DNA of 64,000 nt from Streptomyces sp. R44 (GTDB lineage: Bacteria > Actinomycetota > Actinomycetes > Streptomycetales > Streptomycetaceae). Below, in pieces: positions 33,817-41,264 of this stretch. The notes beneath the pieces are model-generated. The model was not told the origin of the DNA. It worked only from the letters and a program-made list of their open reading frames with translations, and ran no database searches. A program made the translations under genes and the position numbers. Location of the stretch: contig NZ_CP163444.1 in the NCBI RefSeq assembly GCF_041053105.1, positions 1,240,001 to 1,304,000 on the forward strand, read 5' to 3'. Each line of letters opens with the position of its first letter. Positions within the stretch are counted from its first letter, which is position 1.

Positions 33817-34359
33817 ATGAAGCTCAGCCCGTTCTCCCACGTCCGCCGCGGCCTGCTCGTGCTCGCGGCCACCATCGGCATGCTCTTCGGATTCACGGCC
33901 GCACCCGCGCAGGCCCAGGACCTCGTCCTGGACGGCGTCTTCGAGCTCCAGCCGCTGCACACCTCCGGCAAGTGCCTGGAGGTCGCCGACTGGAGCACGA
34001 ACGACGGCGCCGCCGTCCGTCAGTGGGACTGCACCCACAAGCCGAACCAGCAGTGGGCGCGGTACTACGCACCGGGGTCCTCGACCGGCCCGTACTGGTA
34101 CGTGAACATGAACAGCGGCAAGTGCCTGGAGATCCGCGACTGGGGCACCTACAACGGGGCCGTCGCCGACCAGTGGGGCTGCCACTACGGCGCCAACCAG
34201 ACCTGGTACGGGAACTCGGGCATGATCTACCCGGACTTCACCTACGCCTCCAGCAAGTGCCTGGAGATCGCCGACTGGCGCACCGACAACGGCGCCCCGG
34301 CGCGTCTGTGGGACTGCACCTACCAGCCGAACCAGAAGTTCTACTTCAAGCGGGTCTGA
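33817..34359 (+). CDS. Secreted beta-trefoil lectin (ricin-type)
   Basis: A 180-residue exported protein. A signal peptide (RRGLLVLAATIGMLFGFTAAPAQA) precedes three beta-trefoil units with the QxW-like pattern: SGKCLEVADWSTNDGAAVRQ, SGKCLEIRDWGTYNGAVADQ and SSKCLEIADWRTDNGAPARL, each ending near a conserved Trp or Phe and containing paired Cys. Such domains bind sugars. No catalytic module is fused, so it is a free lectin. The ATG at 33817 has AGAGG close upstream. A strong bidirectional hairpin separates it from convergent ung. Confidence 0.93.
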   Translation: MKLSPFSHVRRGLLVLAATIGMLFGFTAAPAQAQDLVLDGVFELQPLHTSGKCLEVADWSTNDGAAVRQWDCTHKPNQQWARYYAPGSSTGPYWYVNMNSGKCLEIRDWGTYNGAVADQWGCHYGANQTWYGNSGMIYPDFTYASSKCLEIADWRTDNGAPARLWDCTYQPNQKFYFKRV

Positions 34360-34370
34360 CCCCCGCCACC

Positions 34371-34395
34371 GGGGCGCCGGTCCGTCCGGCGCCCC
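34371..34395. terminator. Bidirectional terminator, lectin/ung
   Basis: GGGGCGCCGG-TCCGT-CCGGCGCCCC is a perfect 10-bp stem with a 5-base loop in the 43-bp gap between two convergent stops. Confidence 0.85.
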
Positions 34396-34402
34396 TCCGG
34401 GC

Positions 34403-35080
34403 TCAGGGCAGGCGCCAGTCCACCGGCTGGGCGCCCATGCCGAGGAGCATCTCGTTCGCCCGGCTGAAGGGGCGGGAGCCGAAGAAGCCCCGGTCCGCCG
34501 ACATCGGGGACGGGTGCGCGGACTCGACCGCCGGCAGGTTGCCGAGGAGCGGGCGGGCCCTGCGGGCGTCACTGCCCCAGAGGATCGACACCAGGGGCTT
34601 GCCGCGGGCGGCCAGCGCACGGATGGCCTGCTCGGTGACCTCCTCCCAGCCCTTGCCCCGGTGCGCGCCCGCCTTGCGCGGGGCCGTGGTCAGCGCCCTG
34701 TTGAGCAGGAGCACGCCCTGCTCGGTCCAGGGCGTGAGGTCGCCGTTCGACGGGCGGGGCAGGCCGAGGTCGGTGTGCAGCTCGCGGAAGATGTTCTCCA
34801 GGCTCGGCGGCAGCGAGCGGACCTCCGGGGCGACCGAGAAGCTGAGCCCCATCGGCATCCCCGGTGTGTGATAGGGGTCCTGACCCACGATCAGCACCCG
34901 CACCTCGTCGAAGGGCTGCTGGAAGGCCCGCAGCACGTTCGGCCCGGAGGGCAGGTATGTCCGGCCCGCGGCGATCTCGCCCCGCAGAAAGTCACCCATC
35001 GCGGCGACACGCTCCGCGACGGGGCTCAGAGCCTCCGCCCAGCCGGGCTCCACCAGTTCGTTCAAGGGTCGCGCTGTCAC
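34403..35080 (-). CDS. ung: Uracil-DNA glycosylase, family 1
   Basis: A 225-residue base-excision enzyme that removes uracil from DNA. The catalytic water-activating loop is [11 protein letters not shown] (residues 66-75, Asp 68) and the DNA-intercalating His loop is [20 protein letters not shown]. The uracil-recognition [11 protein letters not shown] stretch is intact. Length and motif order match family 1. The GTG at 35080 lacks a strong ribosome site. A TnpB-element right end lies only 24 bp upstream, so the native promoter may have been altered by the insertion. Confidence 0.96.
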   Translation of the reverse strand: MTARPLNELVEPGWAEALSPVAERVAAMGDFLRGEIAAGRTYLPSGPNVLRAFQQPFDEVRVLIVGQDPYHTPGMPMGLSFSVAPEVRSLPPSLENIFRELHTDLGLPRPSNGDLTPWTEQGVLLLNRALTTAPRKAGAHRGKGWEEVTEQAIRALAARGKPLVSILWGSDARRARPLLGNLPAVESAHPSPMSADRGFFGSRPFSRANEMLLGMGAQPVDWRLP

Positions 35081-35104
35081 GGTCCGTCACTCTACCGGCC
35101 TACA

Positions 35105-35135
35105 TTGAATCCTCCCCTCCCTGGAGGGAGGGATT
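35105..35135 (-). mobile_element. IS605-type right end with terminal hairpin
   Basis: On the minus strand a stem (GAATCCCTCCCTCC / GGGAGGGGAGGATTC-like arms with two one-base bulges) is followed by TTCAA at 35109-35105. This layout resembles right ends of TnpB-only elements; in those the hairpin is also the scaffold of the guide (omega) RNA, with the guide starting at the next base (35104 downward). Confidence 0.55.
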
Positions 35136-35170
35136 CCCCACCTTCCAGGGCCGATATGGGGATTTCTGGC

Positions 35171-35775
35171 TCACGCTGCCGGGCGAGGCAGCCCCACGCC
35201 CGGACTTCCACGATCAGCACCAGCCGGGTCGAGACCGGCCCGGACCAGCATCACGCGGGCGGAGTTCTTGTCCCTGAGGGACACGGCTCCGCACGCGGTG
35301 CAGGCATACGTTCGCTCGGAAAGCGGGCGAGCTTCTGCGCCGCGGTCTTGCCGTGCTGGGCATGGGGAAGGTCGTGAGCGTCGGATGTGGTAGTCGCGGT
35401 CTCCTTCACGCCCCAGTCGATCCCGATCACACGACCGGGCAACCGGTCTCTGATGTCCTTCTGCGCCTTGGCTCGGGCCTTGCCGAAGTCACGTACGACC
35501 TGCTGCTGAGGAACCGAGGACCCGTCACGCAGCCATGCGGTGCGCCTGCGGGCATCGGTCAGCATCTTGTCCAGCTCGGCCGGGCCACAGGTCCGCTTCT
35601 CACCAGTGGCTTTGTTGTGCAGGTGTACGGCCCTGGACTTCGCGACGGCCTCGTTCCAGATCCACCGGCACCGGTCCCATTCGCCCATCAGGGCAGTGCG
35701 AGCCGTGGACGACACGCGCAGCCGGAAGTTCCACCGAGCTTGCCCGGAATCCCCCGTCTGCGCTTCCTCCGCCAT
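35171..35775 (-). pseudogene. tnpB: TnpB (IS605-family RNA-guided nuclease) remnant
   Basis: A broken TnpB gene. From the ATG at 35775 it reads FRLRVSSTARTALMGEWDRC and WNEAVAKSRAVHLHNKATG, then the first RuvC Asp in RVIGIDWGVKETATTT. After KLARFPSER the reading frame shifts (near 35310), and the zinc-ribbon half YACTACGAVSLRDKNSARV continues in another frame to a TGA at 35171. Roughly the segment between RuvC-I and the zinc ribbon, including the second acidic residue and first CxxC, is missing (an inference from family layout). The protein cannot be active. Confidence 0.85.
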
Positions 35776-35852
35776 GGGAAGCAACCTACGGAGACCGACC
35801 GACAATTGAGAGTAAGTCATCTCAAGCGAATGGCCCACGACCGCATGCGGCA

Positions 35853-35858
35853 TATAAT
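35853..35858 (+). promoter_or_regulatory. Consensus -10 TATAAT ahead of the sugar-kinase gene
   Basis: TATAAT at 35853-35858 is a perfect -10 within GGCAT-ATA-ATGCC, a small dyad. No -35 match is found at the usual spacing. It is about 97 bp upstream of the kinase ATG. Confidence 0.45.
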
Positions 35859-35877
35859 GCCCCGCCCTGACGCCGAA

Positions 35878-35955
35878 ATGACCACCGCTCCCCTGGTCCG
35901 CAGAAGTCCGATTCCCATCGGGCCCGAAGGCCGGGACATCTTCGGAGGTATCTGA
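35878..35955 (+). CDS. Possible 25-residue leader peptide
   Basis: An ATG at 35878 opens MTTAPLVRRSPIPIGPEGRD and ends with TGA at 35953-35955, whose last base is the A of the next ATG (TGATG). It lies just after a -10 and before the kinase. It has no good ribosome site, so it may be chance. Confidence 0.3.
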   Translation: MTTAPLVRRSPIPIGPEGRDIFGGI

Positions 35956-36941
35956 TGAACGAACTCTCCGAGGGCCTTGTCGTCGGCGTCGACTCCGGTG
36001 GGTCGGGGCTTCGGGTCGCGCTGGCCGAGGCCGCGGGCGGGGAGGTCCTCGACAGCCGTGCCTCACGCGAACCGGTGCGCACCGGTCCCGACGGGATCTC
36101 CGCCGAGCATTTCCTGGAGCAGGTCCTGCCCGCCGTCCGGGCCCTCAGGAAGACCTTCCGCGCGCGGCCGGTCGTCGCCGTGGCCGTGGGCGCCGCCGGG
36201 ATGGCGACCCTCGGGGACGAGCTGCGGGCCGTGCTCCCGGGTGCCTTCGCGGAGGCCTGGGGGGTGCGCCGGGTCGCCCTCGCGGCCGACGCGGTCACCG
36301 CGTACGCCGGTGCGCTCGGGCAGCGGCCCGGCGTCGTCGTCGCGGGCGGTACGGGGCTGATCGCGCTCGGCACGGATCTGACGTCCTGGCGGCGGGCCGA
36401 CGGCTGGGGGCATCTGCTCGGCGACTGCGGCAGCGGCGCCTGGATCGGCCGGGCGGGCCTGGAGGCGGCGATGCGCGCGCACGACGGGCGGCGCGGGGGT
36501 TCGGCGGCGCTCCTGGCCCGGGCCGAGAAGCTCTTCGGGCCGGCGGCCGGACTGCCGGGCGTGCTCTACCCGCGTACGGACCGTCCCGCGGCGCTCGCCT
36601 CCTTCGCGCCGGCGGTGCGGGACTGCGCCGAGGCGGATCCCGTGGCGGCGGGCATCCTCGCGCGGGCCGGGACGCACATCGCCGAGGCAGCCGAGGCCGT
36701 CTGCCCGGTGGAGCCGGGTGCCCTGGTGGCCCTCACCGGCGGGCTCTTCAAGTTGGGCGAGCCCCTGCTCGCACCGCTCCGGTCCGCCCTCGGGGAGCGG
36801 CTGCCGCAGGCCCGGACGGTGCAGCCGGTGGGGGATCCGCTCGGCGGGGCGGTCGCCCTCGCCCGCGCACTCGCCACGGACACGCTGCGCCTGCCGGAAC
36901 ACCCCTCTCTGCTCTGCCAGTTCGGCCTCGGGCCGGCCTAG
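35955..36941 (+). CDS. N-acetylglucosamine kinase-like (BadF/BadG/BcrA/BcrD ATPase family)
   Basis: A 328-residue ASKHA-fold kinase. The phosphate-1 motif is LVVGVDSGGSGLRVALAEA, the second GVVVAGGTGLIALGT, and GDCGSGAWIGRAGLEAAMRAH the adenosine/phosphate-2 region typical of eukaryotic-type GlcNAc kinases. The C-terminal ALVALTGGLFKLGEPLL closes the ATP site. It probably phosphorylates N-acetylglucosamine or a related amino sugar. The ATG at 35955 has GGAGG 6 bases upstream. The lactonase about 3 kb downstream has a DasR-like site, which would fit amino-sugar control, but no dre site is seen here. Confidence 0.85.
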   Translation: MNELSEGLVVGVDSGGSGLRVALAEAAGGEVLDSRASREPVRTGPDGISAEHFLEQVLPAVRALRKTFRARPVVAVAVGAAGMATLGDELRAVLPGAFAEAWGVRRVALAADAVTAYAGALGQRPGVVVAGGTGLIALGTDLTSWRRADGWGHLLGDCGSGAWIGRAGLEAAMRAHDGRRGGSAALLARAEKLFGPAAGLPGVLYPRTDRPAALASFAPAVRDCAEADPVAAGILARAGTHIAEAAEAVCPVEPGALVALTGGLFKLGEPLLAPLRSALGERLPQARTVQPVGDPLGGAVALARALATDTLRLPEHPSLLCQFGLGPA

Positions 36942-37154
36942 GCGGAGCCGTCCACCCAGGTGGGAGGCGGGACGCCGGGGCGGGGCCGGGCCCGGACGGC
37001 GCTGCGGAGGAAGGGAAGCGGAATCGGATCGGGGGCGGAAGCGAAAGGGCTACGGAACGGAAGTCGGACCCCAGAGCGGACATAGAGGGGCAGAAGGCAC
37101 GTGAGTGCACCTCAGCCGACGGCGCGGCGGGCGAAACCAGTAGCATGCGGCGCC

Positions 37155-38078
37155 ATGAGCTCCCCCACTGGGCCTGCTTCCGGCCTGCCTGTACGAATGC
37201 CTCGACCCCGCCAGTCCGGGCGGCACCGTCGCCCCGAACCCGCGGCGGCGCCCGAGGGCGCTCCCGCACTGGTTCTCGCCGTGCCCGGCGCGCCGTCCGC
37301 CGCCATACGCTCGCTGGCCGAAGAGGTCGTGAGCATCGCCCGCTCCGAGCTGCCCGGCCTGGAGGCCGCGATCGGCTTCCTGGAGGGCGACGACACCGAG
37401 TACCCGTCGCTCGCGACCGTCCTCACGGCGACCGAGACGCTGCGCACCGAGCGGTACGAGCTGGCGCTGGCCGCCGGCCGTGAGGCCGCCGTCCCGACGG
37501 GCCCGGCCGCGGTCGTCGTCCCGCTCCTCGCGGGCCCGGACAGCGCCCAGATGCGCCAGGTCCGCCAGGCGCTGATGGACGGCGGCAACACCGCCGAGCT
37601 GACCGACGTGCTCGGCCCGCACCCGCTGCTCGCCGAGGCGCTGCACGTGCGTCTCTCCGAGGCCGGTCTGGCCCGCGCCGACCGGGCCAGGCTGTTCACG
37701 GTCGCGACGGCCGCCGACGGCATCATCCTGGCGACGGTCGGTGGCGAGGAGGCCGTGCAGGCCGCCGGGATCACCGGCATGCTGCTCGCCGCGCGCCTCG
37801 CCGTCCCGGTGATGGCCGCCGCGCTCGACCAGGAGGGTTCCATCGCCTCCGTGGCCGAGCAGCTGCGCGCCGCCGGTGCGGAGCAGCTGGCCCTCGCCCC
37901 GTACCTGATCGGCCCCGAGCTGGCCGACGGTCTTCTCGACGAGGCGTCGAAGGAGTCCGGGTGCGCGGCCGCCGAGCCGCTGGGCGCCTACCCGGCCATC
38001 GGCAAGCTGGTGCTCTCGCAGTACACGGCCGCGCTGGGCATTCCGCCGCAGCAGCCGCAGGGCGCGCCTTCGCTCTGA
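37155..38078 (+). CDS. CbiX-like sirohydrochlorin chelatase family protein
   Basis: A 307-residue protein with two CbiX-like halves. APALVLAVPGAPSAAIRSLAEEV begins the first, and VVVVPLLAGPDSAQMRQVRQAL and a second VTIATAADGIIL-type region follow; LALAPYLIGPELADGLLDEA resembles the second chelatase half. Sirohydrochlorin chelatases insert Co or Fe into sirohydrochlorin. Here several metal-binding His of true CbiX/SirB are not evident, so it may be a diverged member. The ATG at 37155 is a choice of homology; a GTG at 37101 with AGAAGG upstream is an alternative. Confidence 0.75.
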   Translation: MSSPTGPASGLPVRMPRPRQSGRHRRPEPAAAPEGAPALVLAVPGAPSAAIRSLAEEVVSIARSELPGLEAAIGFLEGDDTEYPSLATVLTATETLRTERYELALAAGREAAVPTGPAAVVVPLLAGPDSAQMRQVRQALMDGGNTAELTDVLGPHPLLAEALHVRLSEAGLARADRARLFTVATAADGIILATVGGEEAVQAAGITGMLLAARLAVPVMAAALDQEGSIASVAEQLRAAGAEQLALAPYLIGPELADGLLDEASKESGCAAAEPLGAYPAIGKLVLSQYTAALGIPPQQPQGAPSL

Positions 38079-38086
38079 CGCGTACG

Positions 38087-38124
38087 GAAGGGCCCGCTCC
38101 GGATCTGTCCGGTGCGGGCCCTTC
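38087..38124. terminator. Terminator between CbiX-like and lactonase genes
   Basis: GAAGGGCCCGC-t-CCGGA-tctg-TCCGG-t-GCGGGCCCTTC: 11-bp and 5-bp stems, symmetrical with one mismatch. It lies between two convergent stops. Confidence 0.85.
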
Positions 38125-38136
38125 GTCGTGTGCGGC

Positions 38137-39192
38137 TCAGCCGAGGACCACGCAGGAGGCCGCGGGGGCGTCGATCGAACCCGCGCGGGACGGGATGCCG
38201 GTCTCCGGGTCGAGGGTGAACCAGGTGATGTCGCCGGAGCGCTCGTTCGCCGCGTACAGGCGCCGGCCGGAGGGGTCGAGGGTGAGGTCGCGGGGCCAGG
38301 TGCCGCCGCAGGGCACGGTGGCGACGAGACGGGCCTCGGCGCCGTCCGCGCCGAGGGCGAGCACGGCGAGGGTGTCTTCGCCGCGCACGGCGGCCCAGAG
38401 GAAGCGGCCGTCGGGGGCGACGAGCACCTCGGAGGGGTAGCTCGGGCCGGTGGTGCCCTCGGGGACGACGGGGGTCTCGCCGAGGGGTTCGAGCAGGCCC
38501 TGGGCGGCGTCCCAGCGGCAGACGGTGAGGGTGGGCTCCAGCTCGTTCAGGACGTACGCGTGCGTGCCGGCCGGATGGAAGGCGAGGTGGCGCGGTCCGG
38601 TGCCGGGGCGCAGCGCGGTCTCGCCGTGGAGGGTGAGGCGCCCGGTCGCGGGGTCGAGGGCGCAGATCCGTACGGAGTCGGTGCCGAGGTCCACGCTGAC
38701 GACCCAGTCGCCGCTGGGGTCGGGGAGGACCTGGTGGGCGTGCGGGCCGCTCTGGCGGTCGGCGACGGGGCCGCTGCCCTCGTGAGGCAGGACGGTGGTG
38801 GCGGGGCGGGCGGTGCCGTCCTCGGCCAGGGGCAGGGCGGTGACGCTGCCGGAGGTGTAGTTGGCGGTGAGCAGGTGGCCGGCGGCGAGTGCCAGGTGGG
38901 TGGGGCCGGCGCCGTCGACGGGGACGGGGGCGCCGAGCGGGCGGGGCGCGGGCCCGGTGATGTCGAAGGCGGCGACGGCTCCCGCGTCGGTCTCGGAGAC
39001 GGCGTGGAGGACGGGTCCGGCGAGCGCGAGGAAGGAGGGGTCGGCGACGGCGTCGCTGGCGCCGGTGACGGTGAGGGCGCCGGTCTCCGGGTCCACGTCG
39101 GCGGCGAGGACGCCGCGGCCGCCCGCCGAGGTGAAGGAGCCGATGTACGCCCGTACCCCGCTCCGGCCCTGATCCGTCCCTGTGCCGCCCAC
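38137..39192 (-). CDS. Lactonase family protein (6-phosphogluconolactonase type)
   Basis: A 351-residue seven-bladed beta-propeller of the YbhE/lactonase family. VRAYIGSFTSAGGRGVLAADVDPETGAL is the first blade, SGPHAHQVLPDPSGDWVVSVDLGTD holds the conserved His, and GPRHLAFHPAGTHAYVLNEL and PRDLTLDPSGRRLYAANERSGDI are typical later blades. The bacterial enzyme hydrolyses 6-phosphogluconolactone, but Streptomyces have several paralogues. The DasR-like site 69 bp upstream suggests regulation by amino-sugar levels. Confidence 0.92.
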   Translation of the reverse strand: MGGTGTDQGRSGVRAYIGSFTSAGGRGVLAADVDPETGALTVTGASDAVADPSFLALAGPVLHAVSETDAGAVAAFDITGPAPRPLGAPVPVDGAGPTHLALAAGHLLTANYTSGSVTALPLAEDGTARPATTVLPHEGSGPVADRQSGPHAHQVLPDPSGDWVVSVDLGTDSVRICALDPATGRLTLHGETALRPGTGPRHLAFHPAGTHAYVLNELEPTLTVCRWDAAQGLLEPLGETPVVPEGTTGPSYPSEVLVAPDGRFLWAAVRGEDTLAVLALGADGAEARLVATVPCGGTWPRDLTLDPSGRRLYAANERSGDITWFTLDPETGIPSRAGSIDAPAASCVVLG

Positions 39193-39260
39193 GGCGCCTC
39201 CCCTGTCCCCGGGGCCGGTCGTGGTCGACCGGCCCTCGTGTCGTCGGGCCGACGGTAGCA

Positions 39261-39276
39261 GGCGGTCTAGACCAAA
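39261..39276. promoter_or_regulatory. DasR (dre)-like site upstream of the lactonase
   Basis: GGCGGTCTAGACCAAA matches the dre consensus AGTGGTCTAGACCACT at 12 of 16 positions, including the whole GGTCTAGACCA core; GGTCTAGACC (39264-39273) is a perfect palindrome. It lies 69 bp upstream of the lactonase start. Confidence 0.7.
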
Positions 39277-39292
39277 GGGGCGGACGTTCGCT

Positions 39293-39328
39293 CTCTCAGG
39301 AACCCTCTCAGGAACCCTCTCAGGAACG
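39293..39328. repeat. 12-bp tandem repeat x3 at the FUSC stop
   Basis: CTCTCAGGAACC is repeated three times (39293, 39305, 39317; the last ends in G). The third copy contains the FUSC stop (minus strand, 39322-39320). Confidence 0.85.
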
Positions 39329-40831
39329 GACCACCCAAGCGCCGGGCGATGTCCGCAGCGGAGCGTCGAGCTCGGTCAGCACGCGGGCGAGCCCCCGTGC
39401 GTGGGCGAGAGCCGGCGCGCCCGTGGGGGCCTCACCCTCGGCCCGGTGGTGAGCGTCCGGCTCCACGGCGGCGGCCCCTTCGCGAGAGGTGAGGGCTTCC
39501 ACCGCGGCCTCGACGCGCCAGCAGGCGGCGGCCAGGCGGGCGTCGTGGCCGGCGTCCGGGTCGGCGGCCACGGCGACCAGTCCCCGCACCTCTCCGGCCG
39601 CCTCGTCGAGGAGCACGAGGACCTGGCGGGCCCGCTGCTTCCTCCCCCGGAAAGGGGTCAGGGGATGCACCAGCGGAGCCAGCGAGAGCCGGACGCGCCC
39701 GAGGAGCGCCTCCAGCTCGGCGGCGTGGGGCGTCGGGTCGGCGGCGGCGTCGCCGGCGAGACGCTTCACGGACGCCGAGGTGGCGGACCGGACACAGAGG
39801 AGCGCCCGCTGGATCCACGCGTCGTTCGTCGTGTGCGTCCGGACGGGGAGGACCAGCGTCACGGCCAGACCGGCGCACACCGCCCCGACGACGGTCTCGG
39901 ACACGCGCAGGAGGAGCAGCGCGCCGTCCAGCACGCCGAGGAGTCCGTACAGCAGGCTGGCCATCACGGTGACCGCCAGGATCATCCAGCTGTACGACAC
40001 GGCGGCGGTGTAGAAGATCCCGAACACGCACACGGCGACGAGCAGCGCGGTGACGACGGGCGCACCGCCCAGCGGGATGGCGACGAGGAATCCGGCGGCG
40101 ATGCCGGTGACGGTGCCGAGGACGCGGCGGAAGCCCCGTACGAGCGTCTCGCCCCGCGAGGCCGTGTTGACGAAGATCCACCAGACGGTGCCGACGGCCC
40201 AGTACCAGCGCTGCTCCGAGAGGAACTGTCCGATGACGAGGGCCGCCCCGGAGGCGACGGCGACCTGGACGGCCTGGCGGGTGGTGGCCCGGGCGAGTCC
40301 CGTCCCGGGCAGGGCGGCGGGCACCGCCGGGGGCGGGACCCGGCGCTCGATGGGCCACAGCACGAAGCGCACGGCCCCGGCCGCACCGAGGGCGACGCCG
40401 GTGGCCGAGTACAGCTGGGGGAGCTGGGCGGGCAGGGCGTGCAGGAACTGGGTCACGAAGAACTGCATGAAGGCGAAGATGCCGAGCGCGTGTCCGCGCG
40501 GTCCCCAGCGGCGCGCGTACACGCCCGCGAAGATCACGAGCAGCCAGGTCGTGTCGCGCAGGAGCGGCGCGTCGTGCAGGACGGCCGCGAGGGCGAGGAC
40601 GGGGAAGCCGACCGTCGGCAGCAGGGCGGTGGTGACGGCCTGACGGCGCACCGTGGGGTCGCCGACCGTGAAGAGGGCGAGCAGCGCGGCGAGGCCGGCG
40701 GTGATGGAGGCGACGAGGGACAGACCGAGCAGCTCGGCCAGGGCGACCGCGAGGCCGACGCCGAGGACGGCACGGAGCGAGATCCTGAGCCGGACGAGCC
40801 CCGGATCCGGGGCCATGAAGTACTTCTGCAC
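39320..40831 (-). CDS. FUSC family membrane protein
   Basis: A 503-residue protein with two clusters of hydrophobic helices (about 15-150 and about 185-320) and a soluble C-terminal part, the layout of the FUSC/aromatic-acid exporter family. LRISLRAVLGVGLAVALAELLG begins the first helix set, and QRWYWAVGTVWWIFVNTASRGET and RRVLGTVTGIAAGFLVA the second, the typical RxxGTxxG turn. It may export aromatic acids or other small anions. I start at the GTG at 40831; an ATG at 40816 is equally possible. Palindromes upstream may be its operators. Confidence 0.9.
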   Translation of the reverse strand: MQKYFMAPDPGLVRLRISLRAVLGVGLAVALAELLGLSLVASITAGLAALLALFTVGDPTVRRQAVTTALLPTVGFPVLALAAVLHDAPLLRDTTWLLVIFAGVYARRWGPRGHALGIFAFMQFFVTQFLHALPAQLPQLYSATGVALGAAGAVRFVLWPIERRVPPPAVPAALPGTGLARATTRQAVQVAVASGAALVIGQFLSEQRWYWAVGTVWWIFVNTASRGETLVRGFRRVLGTVTGIAAGFLVAIPLGGAPVVTALLVAVCVFGIFYTAAVSYSWMILAVTVMASLLYGLLGVLDGALLLLRVSETVVGAVCAGLAVTLVLPVRTHTTNDAWIQRALLCVRSATSASVKRLAGDAAADPTPHAAELEALLGRVRLSLAPLVHPLTPFRGRKQRARQVLVLLDEAAGEVRGLVAVAADPDAGHDARLAAACWRVEAAVEALTSREGAAAVEPDAHHRAEGEAPTGAPALAHARGLARVLTELDAPLRTSPGAWVVRS

Positions 40832-41188
40832 GGCGGCCAAGCCCGCCCCCCTTGATCTGTTCCTCACCGCGCACGGGGCTCCCCTGGGGTGGTGGGGGCT
40901 CGGACACGACGAAAGCACCGCGGGCCGGTCCGGCCTCGTCGCCGGACGGCGCTGCGCGGCGCCGAAGGTGTGTGATGGCTACAAGGATAGACAGAAGGGG
41001 CCACGTCGGCTCAACTCGCCGCCGAAACGGTGGGCCATTGGCCCAGTGTCGTAGGGGTACGAGTGACCGGACGGGGCCATTGGCTCACGCCGCCACCCCC
41101 TTCCCCTCCCCGACCGTCACAGGTGCGCGCTCCGCCGCCGCCGGGCGGTGGTCCGGGAAGGCTTTCGGAAGTGGGGGGATCCGGGGCG
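40832..41188. other. Gap between FUSC and the acyl-CoA dehydrogenase operon
   Basis: About 430 bases separate the two divergent starts; the portion up to the operon promoter (41189) has no ORF I believe. It contains two copies of the GGGCCATTGG motif (41031-41045 and 41074-41087, see below) and otherwise GC-rich sequence. The FUSC promoter must be here but I see no clear hexamers. Confidence 0.6.
41031..41087. promoter_or_regulatory. Twin GGGCCATTGGC palindromes
   Basis: TGGGCCA-T-TGGCCCA (41031-41045) is a perfect palindrome and GGGCCATTGGCTCA (41074-41087) is a second copy with mismatches. The centres are 42 bp apart, four helical turns. They lie in the FUSC/acyl-CoA dehydrogenase gap, so one dimeric regulator could bind both. 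Confidence 0.55.
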
Positions 41189-41235
41189 TTGACAGCGCCG
41201 CGAAGGCCTCTCGATACTGACTGACGGTTCAGTTA
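41189..41235 (+). promoter_or_regulatory. Promoter and TetR-type operator of the acyl-CoA dehydrogenase operon
   Basis: TTGACA (41189-41194) and GATACT (41213-41218) are spaced by 18 bases. The 18-bp dyad TGACTGACGGTTCAGTTA follows at 41218-41235, overlapping the expected start of transcription, and resembles the dyad at 49929-49946 by the TetR gene. Confidence 0.7.
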
Positions 41236-41264
41236 ACGACCCTGTTGCCACCCCTGGAGGCACC

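Noticed and set aside
35085..35830. Active TnpB transposon
   Set aside because: The gene is frameshifted and lacks its central part, and no tnpA is nearby.
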